Shown here piece after piece: positions 45,891 through 55,830 of a stretch of 64,000 bases of DNA. A program made the position numbers and the translations under genes. The stretch lies in contig CM044309.1 of assembly GCA_024291935.2 (NCBI GenBank), positions 101,457,628-101,521,627 of the forward strand, in the 5' to 3' direction. Position 1 is the stretch's first letter, and every line of letters begins with the position of its first letter. This DNA comes from Okapia johnstoni (taxonomy: Eukaryota; Chordata; Mammalia; Artiodactyla; Giraffidae). Below the pieces are notes generated by a model. The model saw only the letters and a program-made list of their open reading frames with translations. It ran no database searches and was not told the DNA's origin.

Positions 45891-48800
45891 CTGCCGTGAA
45901 CAGCAAGCCCCTCAGTGACCAAGAAAATACACAAATAGATATAAGTTATCGTCCTAAAATCTCATAAAATGCCTTTGTCATTTTTCAGTAATGCCAGGTC
46001 ATCTACCTCTGTTGAAACAAAGCACATCAGACCCATTTCAGGAGATATGAGTTACCGCAGATCTTCAGATCAGAGAAGGGACTTATCTATTCACTTAGTA
46101 ATACATTCTTCGAGGAGGAAATTGAATTACAGTTTTAACTTGATTACTTTGCTTTTTCTTACCTGGGTAAAGGAAAGTAGTCATGCAGGTGCCCTCTCTC
46201 TCCTCCTTCAAGGATGACTTGAAAAGGCTGAGAACAAACCCCTCCCCCTTCCACTCCCACCCTATAGTCACCACAGGTCAGATAAAATGGAGCAAATATT
46301 TCCTGCAGATAGGGTAGCCTTGTCATGCATCCTTTCTCAGAATTGGCTGCCCTGGCAGAGAAGACAATCTAAGTGAAAATGAAGTAATTTTCAAAACTGT
46401 AACTTAAGCTCTTCGCAATGTGAGTCAGGCACACTGGACCCTCTCCACTTTCTTGGCACCCATTAGTAGCTCAACTGTTCTTCCATAACTTTAATTAGCT
46501 CAACCGTCCCGGACGGGAGGGCTGGCTGGAGGGCAGGGGCTCTGGCAACCCTGGCTGCAGCACTCCTCGAGTCCAGAGACATTTCTCAGCTGTGTTCTGA
46601 GGAACAGCGTGGCTCAGAAACACTCCAGGGGCTGACCTACACAGAGCAGTATTCCCCAGTAGGGTGGCAAAGCAGTCTGCTCTGACACAGAGAGTTTGGA
46701 GTCAGAAAGGGGAAGGAAAGCAGAGGAGAAGCCAAAGACAGGCAGAGCTCCTGGACAAAGAGACAAGAGCATTCAGAGAAAGAAGAGTACGTTAGAATGG
46801 GCTCCTCCGAGTTCTCACCTCGCCCATCCCCTGTCACTGCCCAGGCGGTCGGGTGATGACACATTCCCCTTGAAACAGAGCCCGATTGCCCTGACAGCTG
46901 TGTCCAGAAGGCCACCAGAGCCAGGTCCTGGCAGCTGGGGAGCCTCTGTTCTGCTAGCTCCCGCCTGGAGGCACCTTCAGTACCGAAGAGAGGAACGCGT
47001 GGATAGAGTTTCTAAGTGCTAGGACTTGACCACGGCTTCCAAAGACTGACTCATAAGGACACATATCACACAGAAGGATTTTCCTTTTCTCCAGCTAACA
47101 CATCGCCCCATCCCTTTTGTGTCTGAAGGAAGAAAGAAGAAAAACCAGCTGTGAGTTTTTCTCTGAAGGGCATTCTTTCAGAACTGGAAGTGCTCCTGTT
47201 GTATTCCTTCCATGAAGCCATGCTGAGAAATTCCGTCAACATTACAAAAAAGTCCACATGGAAGGTTCTTTGTAATTGTTATTTTTCCTGGATTAGGGGT
47301 GGTCATTACAGTGGGTGGAAGGCACAAGATAACTGCCCTCAAGGGGTTCTACTGCTTTTAGCAACGAGACCACCGTCTGACACATCTCAGTAACAAGGAG
47401 ACAGTCATCCTGGAGTTCTAAGTGTCTTTCTGTGACTTCTGTCATTGCAAGGTGGAATGGACCACAGGTCTGGAGTCAGGCGCCTGGGCTCCAATTTAGC
47501 TATAATATTTAACAGAGAACATATTTGGACAAATAAAGTAAGTTCTCTGCATAGATGAACTCACCTAATAATAAGGCTAACTTTGCAGGACGACCAAATC
47601 GGATAACATAGGTAAAGTCCCTAAGCACAAGGTAAATGCTCCCTCTGTGGGGGGTTTCATATAATAAGAGTAACGGGTTGCATTCACTATACTGGTGCCT
47701 ACACAAATTTCTCATGTTTGCCTCTTAGAGGAAAGCACTTGATCTGGGTTCTTTCCAAGTGTTGGATACAAAAAGGCTCCTGTTCTGAGAAGTATGGAAA
47801 CACTTCTTTCCCTTTCCCAGACACCGTTTGCTCCACATTGCCTGCTCAGAACATCTGGCCCCTCTTGTCCCATGGCTTTCCCCATCTATTAAGGCCAGCC
47901 CGCATCACGAGGCACTTCCTGTTGACCTAAACTTAACATTATTATTATTCACCTTAACACTTGAAGATGATTAGAGCTGAAAAGGTGAAAACAGAAATGG
48001 AAGTCGAGCTTTTCTTTCCAGCAGCTAATTTGATTCCTACAGCACTGGGAAAAAAAAATTTTTTTTTTAATTGAAGAATGAAGGAAGCATTGATTATTTT
48101 TAAGAATTCCCACCCTGGCTCAGGATTAAGAATTCAGTTAAAGAAGGTATAAGAATGTGGGCATGTAGCAAACTATTCTCAGTGGATGAATGGCGTCATT
48201 CCTTTATCTGGAATGTTCTTCTGACCAGGTGTTCACACACAATTACACAAACTCCAGTTTGTCTTCTGCTAGGAGAACACAGTTCGTCAGGAATTCAGGG
48301 ACTTGGTGCAAAAGTGTATTGCGTGTTTCCCACACCCAACCTCAGTGGTTCCTCCAAGATAAATTGCTAGAAGTAAAACTCTCAGTAAAGAGGAGGTCTA
48401 AATGGGGAACCTAAGAAACTTCAGCGTTTGGTTGTTTTTTTTTTTTCAGTCTACCCTGACTATCCTTTGCTGTGGATTAGGCCACTGCTTATTACAAATT
48501 CAAATCCTATCTATATATTGTTCATGGTTCCTTTGTGTCATCAGGAAATTAAAGTTTGCAGCTGGCCCCTTCATCTTGGCTAATCATGCGGACATAAAGT
48601 CTTTAAAGACCCTCAGAGTGGCCCCTGCGGGGTCCCCACTCAACACTTCTCTCCAGCAGGACATTGTTCTTTGGCTGTGTTTTCATCCTCTGCCCCCTTT
48701 GGTATTAAGCTCCCGCTGCTTTGAGCCCCGACATCAGACTGCCATACGTCATTTTATCATGGCTGATCCAACACCCCACGGGAAGCTGTGTCCCCATGCT

Positions 48801-49459
48801 GAGCCGTGCGGCCAGTTGGAACTGTTTTAAGGGTAGCCAGGACCTCCTCCGGCTTCTGAGGGTGGCAGTTGCATCCTGAAGATCCACATGGGGAGCCGGG
48901 GTGGAGCAGAAAGGGGTCCCTCACTTCACTACCCTAGTGAAGGGTTTCAAGTCACACTTGCTCAGAGCCGAAAGACAGTAATTACGTGGACCTGAGAGGG
49001 GGGAAGCCGGGGCTACAGCAGGGCAGCTGCCAATTTGCCAGTTCCTTGCAAATTGATCTGACGCGCTACAAAACCCTAAGTCTCTTCTCAGGGATCATTT
49101 AATATCCGGCAGAGTTTACACCTGGTTTCTGAGATTCCCTGAATTAATTGAATTCTCATTAGAATACTTCCTGCCTTCCCCTTCCGCCCCGTAACTGCGT
49201 CTAACCCAGTTCACAGGGGGAGTGACTGGGCTAACCAAATCAGTGTCCCTGGCTGCTTCGATTTCAGTTCCCACACCATTGTGTTCTTGCCCCCTCCCCC
49301 AGGGACCCCAGCTCTGCCATCCTTACGCGGGGATGGAGAAGCCATCTGCTTGCCTCCTTTCTGGAAGTTGCAAGTTGTCATAAATTTATGACACTTTTAC
49401 AGTTAGACTCAGTGTTGTGTGTGTGTGCTAATTGTATTATTTGTGTGGTCTTACACTGG
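45891..49459. other. repeat-poor island
   Basis: About 3.5 kb with no SINE, BovB or L1 insertion. G+C and CpG rise in 46,480-47,020 and 48,560-49,330. A MIR head trace lies near 47,455-47,500, an A9T10 tract at 48,050-48,068, and a CRE-like TACGTCAT at about 48,746-48,753. Frames up to 142 codons (48,402-48,830) have no recognisable domain. This may hold conserved regulatory DNA or an unrecognised exon of a non-coding transcript; the sequence alone does not decide. Confidence 0.45.
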
Positions 49460-49674
49460 GGCTTCCCAGGTGGCACTAGTGTTGAAGAACCCACCTGCCA
49501 AGGCAGGAGACAGGAGATGAGAATCCAACTCCTGGGAAGAGCCCCTGGAGGAGGAAATGGCCGCCACTCTAGTATTCCTGCCTGGGAAATTCCACAGACA
49601 GAGGAGCCTGGTAGGCTACAGTCCGCGGGGTAGGAAAGAGTCAGATATGACTGAAGCGACTTAGCAGGCACATA
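49460..49674 (+). repeat. Bov-tA SINE, 'CACTAG' head variant
   Basis: Runs from 'gggcttcccaggtggcacta' to 'gactgaagcgacttagcagg'. The B box is lost ('gagaatccaactcctggg'). Confidence 0.93.
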
Positions 49675-50486
49675 CAACACTGAGACGCATGTCCTTACTT
49701 TCTTTTATATGTTCAGCAATGTTTTCTCTTTTCCAAAGACCATATTTTCTTTTGACGTATCACTGGTTTTAGATCCTCTGTTCCCTTTAGCTCACTGGAA
49801 ATTGTGGGTGTGTTTGTCTGGCACATTATGATAAATATTTACTGCCCAGGAGGTCAAAAATGCTTCAAAGCTGATTCCACACATATGTACTGTGCACGTA
49901 CTGTACATTTGTAACCAAATCCACCATACATCCATTTTCAGATACAATCTTGCCTTATGTTTACCATCTGGGAAAGTTCAGTGATGTAAACCATTTTACA
50001 TATCTCCCACAAAGTTGTAACTATTTTATTATGTTGAGGCTAATTTGTTCTTCTTAAAGAGATCTCATTTCATTTCTGATTTGCCTTGGGATTATATCCC
50101 ATTTACACCAGACATAGTCTCATGGTGACATCACCCTGGCTAGAAACTGGAAGGAAGAATGTTTATGGCAGGGGAATATTACACCATATAATCATCAGAT
50201 TTCTAAGGCAGAAAGGCCCAGGAAGAGAAACCCCAAAGATGAACAGTAAGATTTCTTTTTGACTTGGTAAAAATACACTAATTTTTTAACATTCATCTCA
50301 AGGGTCACATCTTCTTTACCTTCTAACACACCTCTCCCCACTCCTTACAAATCCTGTGCTGCTGTCTTCTAGCAGAGCACCCTCACTGTTTTATGAACAA
50401 ACTTATTTACGTATCTTCAACTCCAGTCAATGACAGCTGTCTGAGATCAGGGAGTGGGGGAAGCTCAGAATTATGCTCCCTTTGGT
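49675..50486. other. unique sequence without a gene
   Basis: No recognised repeat or coding frame. Confidence 0.4.
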
Positions 50487-50684
50487 CTTCCCTGGTGGCT
50501 CAGATGGTAAAGAGTCTGCCTGCAATGCGGGAGACCTGGCTTCGATCCCTGGCTCAGGAAGATCCGCTGGAGAAGGAAATGGCAACCCACTCCAGTATTC
50601 TTGCTTGGGAAATCCCACGGACAGAGGAGCCTGGCAGGCTACAGTCCATGGGGTCACATAGTTGGACACAACTGAGCAACTAAT
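50487..50684 (+). repeat. Bov-tA SINE
   Basis: Full length from 'ggtcttccctggtggctcag' to 'ttggacacaactgagcaact', with a near-intact B box ('gcttcgatccc'). Confidence 0.95.
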
Positions 50685-50904
50685 ACTGTACTATGCCTTA
50701 CCTAGGACAGTGGTTCTAGATTGAATGAATGAGTGACTAAGCATATAAATGCCTCCTGTATCCCAGACTAAGATATGACCTTTTCTAACACCAGGTCAGA
50801 GGCCAGGAAGAAGATTGTAACTGCATGAATCATTTTTTCTCCCCATCCACCCTTCACAAGTGTTCTCCAAGCTCAAGACGCTGTTATCAATTAGACAGTC
50901 TCCC

Positions 50905-51000
50905 ACACAAACTCACTCCTCTTCATTTTCCGGTCTCAAATTAAATGTCACTTCCTCAAGGAGGTTTTCTCTGATTCCCCAAAATAAATTTGGTTGTTTG
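50905..51000 (+). repeat. L2 3' UTR fragment
   Basis: 'tctcaaattaaatgtcactt' followed by 'cctcaaggaggttttctctg' matches the well-preserved L2 segment usually reading 'aaatgtcacctcctcagaga'. Confidence 0.6.
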
Positions 51001-52344
51001 GGCTATCCGCATCCGAGATTTAAAGTTGGAAGAAAAGTCAAAAGTAAGGGGAAAGGAGTTCTCAGCAGAGAATGACACGTACAAATACCCGGAAGGGAAA
51101 AGAAGACACATGTCATGGAGGGAAGTGGAAAGTAGCTCTGAGATGCTCAGGGGACCAGTCTGCCAGGGGATGGGACTGCTGCTTCCGCCTCTATACAGAA
51201 ACAAAGCTGCATAGTTGATCTCATCCCAGCTCGGGATCCCTGTGGAAATTCGCTGAAAGGCTAAAGCAAGTCCTTCCTTTCCAGGAAGAAATTTGCATAA
51301 GATCTCTTTGACCTGGAACCAGAGAAGTGCTGCTGCCCTAGCAGTTAAAGGTATGGGCAAGTGGAGCAGACCTGGGACTTTTAGATAAATATATGTGACA
51401 TGTAACAATCCTGCCTTTCAAGGACTCCTCCTGTGGGAGCCTGGCCTTTCAGCTATCTCCCACTCTTCTTTACTTCTAGCAATCATACTTCTTTTGAATC
51501 ACACAACATTTGAGCACATACCATTGGCCTCCCAGCCAACAGCCATCCTCTACTTTCTCCTTTGGGACCAAACCTCCTTGGTGTTTACCGTTGTGGAGGT
51601 GGTCAGTCCTCATGGAAGGATGAGGCCAAGAGAGTGAATGTTAAATGATCCAAGACTTTGTGGGTCTACACCAAGTGACTGTGAAGCAGTCTTTCAATTA
51701 GATACAAAGGAGGTGGGGGTGGGGTGGGGGGACGGGTCTGCTGGGTTCTCTTGAGAAGGTATACAAGGCAGAGAAGTTCCTATTTTTTCTTCTGAAGTTG
51801 CCACTTGCATATGACACCTATGGCATTTGTATTGGTCCATGAGGGAAACTGGCCCAGGAGGAAAACATAATGCTCTAAAGATGACAAAGAAGAAAGAAGA
51901 GAGTGCCTTAGTTCTTTCTTGTTTTTCCCTTGTAGAATTTTTTAAATTGGAATATAGTTGACAGACAGCCTTAGTCCTTGAAGTTATAGCTGAACCAACC
52001 AGCCCTGGAACCATTTTAAAGAAAGAGAAACCAAGATCCCATGGGGTAAGAGATCTGTTGTTGGGTCCATAGATAGAGAACTGTGAACAGAAACCTTTAA
52101 CTTCACATCTAGACTGTTTCTCACATCTTGCCACATCTAATTCTGTGGTGCATGGCTGCTGGTTTCCTGGGTCTCTAAGAAAGATTTCTGTAGGTACTGA
52201 TGGAAACCCACTAACTTAACACCAAGAAAAAAGGATAGGGTCAGGCAGAAGATATTTTTAGATAACTTAGCCATTTGGTATCTCTATAATTGGGTGTATG
52301 GAAATATCCACTCCCCTTCTCCTTGGAAGATGTCCTGTGTGTCA
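51001..52344. other. unique sequence, second G-quadruplex motif
   Basis: No gene supported. 51,715-51,736 is G5-T-G4-T-G6-AC-G3, a strong quadruplex motif. Frames of about 146-150 codons on the minus strand (50,956-51,408; 51,694-52,134) have no recognisable domain and no splice or promoter context. Confidence 0.5.
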
Positions 52345-52440
52345 ATTCTATTTATTCATTGCACACCTACTTTGCTAAACACTGGAGATAATATGGTGGG
52401 TAAATCAGACTATCCTGTCTCATGATCCTCAGTTTAAAAC
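52345..52440 (-). repeat. L2 3' end fragment
   Basis: 'attcattgcacacctacttt' with 'aaacactggagataatatgg' matches reversed L2. Confidence 0.55.
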
Positions 52441-53091
52441 ATCACTATTTTCTTGCTGCTTCTGTAAAGTTGAACCTTCTTCCTAAACAGGGAGAGAGAA
52501 CTCAAGGTCAGAAAGCAGAAATAAAGAAGGAAGGGATCTACAGCTAAAGGAAGAGAGAAAAGTCCATTTGGTCTGAGCCAAGCAGTAGGAGACTAGAAGG
52601 CTAAAGCATTGGTCCCCTCTGATGTGGCTTTGTCCCCAAGGACCCTGGGGAAAGGAGATTGAAAAGTCGTCTTTCCTTGCCAGGGTTTTGTTTGATCCTC
52701 TGGGACAGGGATAATTTGGCACTGTTTTAAAGATTTTGGGAAATAATGAAGACTTAAGCATAGCTGGAAGGAGACATGCCCCAATCCCTAGAAGATGAGG
52801 ATAGATTGAGTGCCAATGGCAGAGTCCCAAAGGAACTATTGTAATAGGCTCCAAGTTTAAGGTAAACAAGTTAAAATTTATATTTGGGAACTGATTCCCT
52901 TGAGACTTCAGATTGCCCTGCAACTCCTTTCGTGGGTGGAATGTACCCTAAGGCATCTGGGAAACTCACATTCCCTTAATCTATGAGGCTAGAAGGACTG
53001 CGTCCTGGTAGCACATTGCTTAAGACCATCTCAGTGTTAAGACTGGTTTAAACAGAAAGATTGACTATGAATGTTCATTAAGTCTTCTTTT
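52441..53091. other. unique sequence without a gene
   Basis: No recognised repeat. A 146-codon minus frame (52,483-52,923) has no recognisable content. Confidence 0.4.
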
Positions 53092-53566
53092 GGTTGAATC
53101 TGTTGTTGTTCAGTAACTAAGTCATGTCTGGCTCTGTGACCTCATGGACTGCAGCACACCAGACTCCCCTCAGTTCAGTTGTTACTCAGTGGTGTCTGAC
53201 TCTTTGTGACCCCATGGACTGCAGCATGCCAGGCTCCCCTGTCCTTCACTATTTCCCTGAGTTTGCTCAAATTCGTGTCTACTGAGTCAGTGATGCTGTG
53301 TAACCGTCTCATCCTCTGTCACCCCTTCTCCTTTTGCCCTCTATCTTTCCCAGCATCAGGGTCTTTTCCAGTGAATTGGCTCTTCGCATTTGGTGGCCAA
53401 AGTACTGAAGCTTCAGCTTCAGCAACAGTCCTTCCAATGAATATTCAGGGTTTATTTCCTTTAAGGTTGTCTGGCTTGATCTCCTTGCAGTCCAAGGGAT
53501 TCTCAAAAGTCTTCTCCAGCACCACAATTCAAAAGCATCAATTCTTCAGCACTCAGGTTGAATCTG
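53092..53566 (-). mobile_element. BovB 3' insertion, 11-bp target-site duplication, duplicated 3' terminus
   Basis: The insert (53,103-53,555) is flanked by 'ggttgaatctg' (53,092-53,102; 53,556-53,566). On the minus strand it encodes part of the BovB C-terminus ([49 protein letters not shown]). The last about 70 bp of the element are present twice in tandem: 53,171-53,240 and a second, more diverged copy at 53,103-53,170. Confidence 0.93.
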
Positions 53567-53899
53567 GTCTCTTGATAATTCAGAAATTTACTACAGCCTT
53601 CTTGGGCCTCTCTACTGAGACATAAGAGCAGATGTTTACCTGGACCAAAATCTAGACAATGGTAAAATGTTGTTCCAGCCCTAGGATACTATAAAGCAGT
53701 ACATATATGGTAACCTCTGTTCCTAAGCTAACATTTTAAAAGGGATTAAATTACATGAAAATAAACACTAAGAGCATCCTTAAAAAGGAATAGAAGTCTT
53801 TGAAGAGAAACCTGAGTACAGAAGTGGGAAAGACACCTTGCTTTGTAGGTCATGATAGAAGTATATGGGAGTGCATGATGGCATACTCACATGTTGTTG

Positions 53900-54452
53900 A
53901 GGTCAAGATGAAAGACTCTGGAACCAAGCTACTAGACCACTAGCTAGTTTTGTGATATGGACAGGTTCCTAGCATTTGTATCTTCTGGTTTCATTATCTC
54001 TAATGTGAAGGGATGACCATCTCTGTCTCCTAGACTTGTTGTGGGGATTGAATAGGTTAGTACATGGAAAGCACTTAAAACAATATCAGGTATATATCGG
54101 TTCGGTTCAGTTCAGTCGCTCAGTCATGTCCAACTCTTTGCGACCCTGTGGACTGCAGCACGCCAGGCCTCCCTGTCTATCGCCACCTCCCGGAGTCTAC
54201 CCAAACTCATGTCCATTGAGTCAGTGATGCCATCCAACCATCTCATCCTCTGTCGTCTCCTTCTCCTCCTGCCCTCAATCTTTCCCAGCATCAGGGTCTT
54301 TTCAAATGAGTCAGTTCTTCGCATCAGGTGGCCAAAGTATTGGAGTTTCAGCTTCAGCATCAGTCTTTCCAATGAATATTCAGGACTGATTTTCTTTAGG
54401 ATGGACTGCTTGGATCTCCTTGCATAAGCACATCGTAACTGTTAGTGTTAAG
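53900..54452 (+). repeat. MIR SINE split by BovB
   Basis: The left part 53,900-54,093 reads 'ttgtggggattgaataggtt' and 'gaaagcacttaaaacaatat'. The MIR tail resumes after the BovB at 54,426-54,452 ('taagcacatcgtaactgtta'). The BovB thus landed in the final 30 bp of an older MIR. Confidence 0.75.
54097..54425 (-). mobile_element. BovB 3' terminal fragment inside MIR
   Basis: Begins 'ggttcggttcagttcagtcg' and ends at 'ttggatctccttgca' on the plus strand. On the minus strand an open stretch of 82 codons contains [20 protein letters not shown] and [19 protein letters not shown]. It is about 330 bp, 5'-truncated. Confidence 0.94.
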
Positions 54453-55502
54453 GAATAAGATCTTTACTTCGAGTCAGGTGAATATGATCTTCTTTTCCTC
54501 CCACAGTCTCTGTAAGTCACCCCTCTTCTGTGGCACTATGTCTTTTGTCAGAAGGGTGGAACCAAGAGATTCATCTCAATGTATTATTGGTCCTGTGACA
54601 GCTTTGGTCTTGGTATCTGGAGAAGATGAAGGCATCAGTCATGCTGGGAGCAGACATACTTCGTGACTCCAAGGAGGCACACAGTAAATACTTGTTGAAT
54701 AGATCAAGGTACCATCCTGGTGGAACAAGGGTGGAAACTGCTGAAACCATAGCCAGGAAATAGAAATGACTCGATGCTCAAAGCTTGAAAGGCAAGATAA
54801 TCAGGAATCCTCTTCAAATCTCTCATAATTACAGTTGTTATTTATTCACTGATGGAGGGGCTAAGAAGAGAGTAAGAGGGAGAGTAAGGGAGCAAAGCCA
54901 TAGAAGTCTAGGGAGAATAAAGGACTGGGAGCTGACATACCTTGAGTACCTAATAGATGCCAGGCAATCAGCACATTATATATTTTACTTTAAATCTGAT
55001 AGCAGTCCTCCCAGATAAACATTATCATCCACATTGTACACAGGCTAAGTATCTTGTCTAAGAACACCCTGTGGTGAGCTTCAGAGTCATGTATGTGTGA
55101 CTTCAAAGCCCTTGAACTTTCTGTTTCACCTCACTAACAGAGTTTTCTCTCAATTCATCAGTGTGAACTGGAATATTGAGCTGAGGGCCTAGATGTTCTA
55201 CAGTTAGACAGGATGGCAAGGGCACTGAGGTATTCTTCCCTTTTCCTTAAGGACTGAATCAGGACTTATTCAAACTTGGGCTCCACCCCACTTCCTCTCC
55301 CACCATCGCCCCACTTCCAGCCCATGCAGGTCCACATATTCCAATTCAACTGTTTGTGCCAGTAATTACTCATACTTCCTCAACCATAATTTTTTTTTCA
55401 AAGCTGTGAAAAACAAGCACCAAATGCATTTCTAACCTGCAGTGTTTCCTTGGGTTCCCAGACATGTTCAGGTTTACTCTGGATTCTGTTAACCCTGCCA
55501 TG
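54453..55502. other. mostly unique, with L2 and MIR fragments
   Basis: An L2-like terminus lies at about 54,670-54,710 ('cacagtaaatacttgttgaa'). A minus-strand MIR lies at about 54,940-55,140 ('agtacctaatagatgccagg' with 'acaggctaagtatcttgtct'). No gene. Confidence 0.55.
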
Positions 55503-55830
55503 TACGTGCTTAGTCTCTCAGTCCTGTCCAACTCTTTGTGACTCCATGGACTGTAGCCTGCCAGGCTCCTCTGTGCGTGGGATTCTCCAAGCAAGAATAC
55601 TGGAATGCGTTGCCATGCCCTCCTCCAGAGGATCTTCCCAAACCAGGGATTGAACCCAGGCCCCCCACATTGCAGGAGGATTCTTTACCATCTCAGCCAC
55701 CAGAGAAACCGAAGAACGCTCGAGTGGGTAGCCTATCTCTTCTCCAGGGGAACTTCCTCATCCAGGAATTGAACCAGGGTCTCCTGCATTGCAGGTGGAT
55801 CCTTTACCAGCTGAACTACCAGGGCAGGCC
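55503..55830 (-). repeat. dimeric Bov-tA SINE (second example)
   Basis: On the minus strand a head of about 118 bp (55,830 down to 55,711) breaks off after 'gagcgttctt' and is joined to a complete Bov-tA (55,710 down to 55,503). The break is at the same consensus position as in the dimer at 26.8 kb. The complete unit belongs to a different body variant ('aagcaagaatactggaatgc' on the plus strand). The target-site duplication is unclear. Confidence 0.88.

Noticed and set aside
46637..47022. Overlapping frames of 92 and 108 codons on opposite strands
   Set aside because: Mirror frames in a G+C-rich patch are expected by chance; no domain seen.
48435..48449. T12 followed by CAG, resembling a splice acceptor
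   Set aside because: T-runs before CAG are frequent by chance. There is no matching donor, exon or conserved frame.
48402..48830. Open frame of 142 codons in the repeat-poor island
   Set aside because: No domain, no supporting splice or promoter pattern, and a low-complexity start region. A chance frame is more likely.
51936..51962. Short match to an L1 3' end ('ttttttaaattggaatatag')
   Set aside because: Only about 27 bp; too short to call.
50956..52923. Three minus-strand frames of 146-150 codons
   Set aside because: No recognisable protein similarity. One ends in an L2 fragment and another crosses the quadruplex G-run. Nothing links them as exons.
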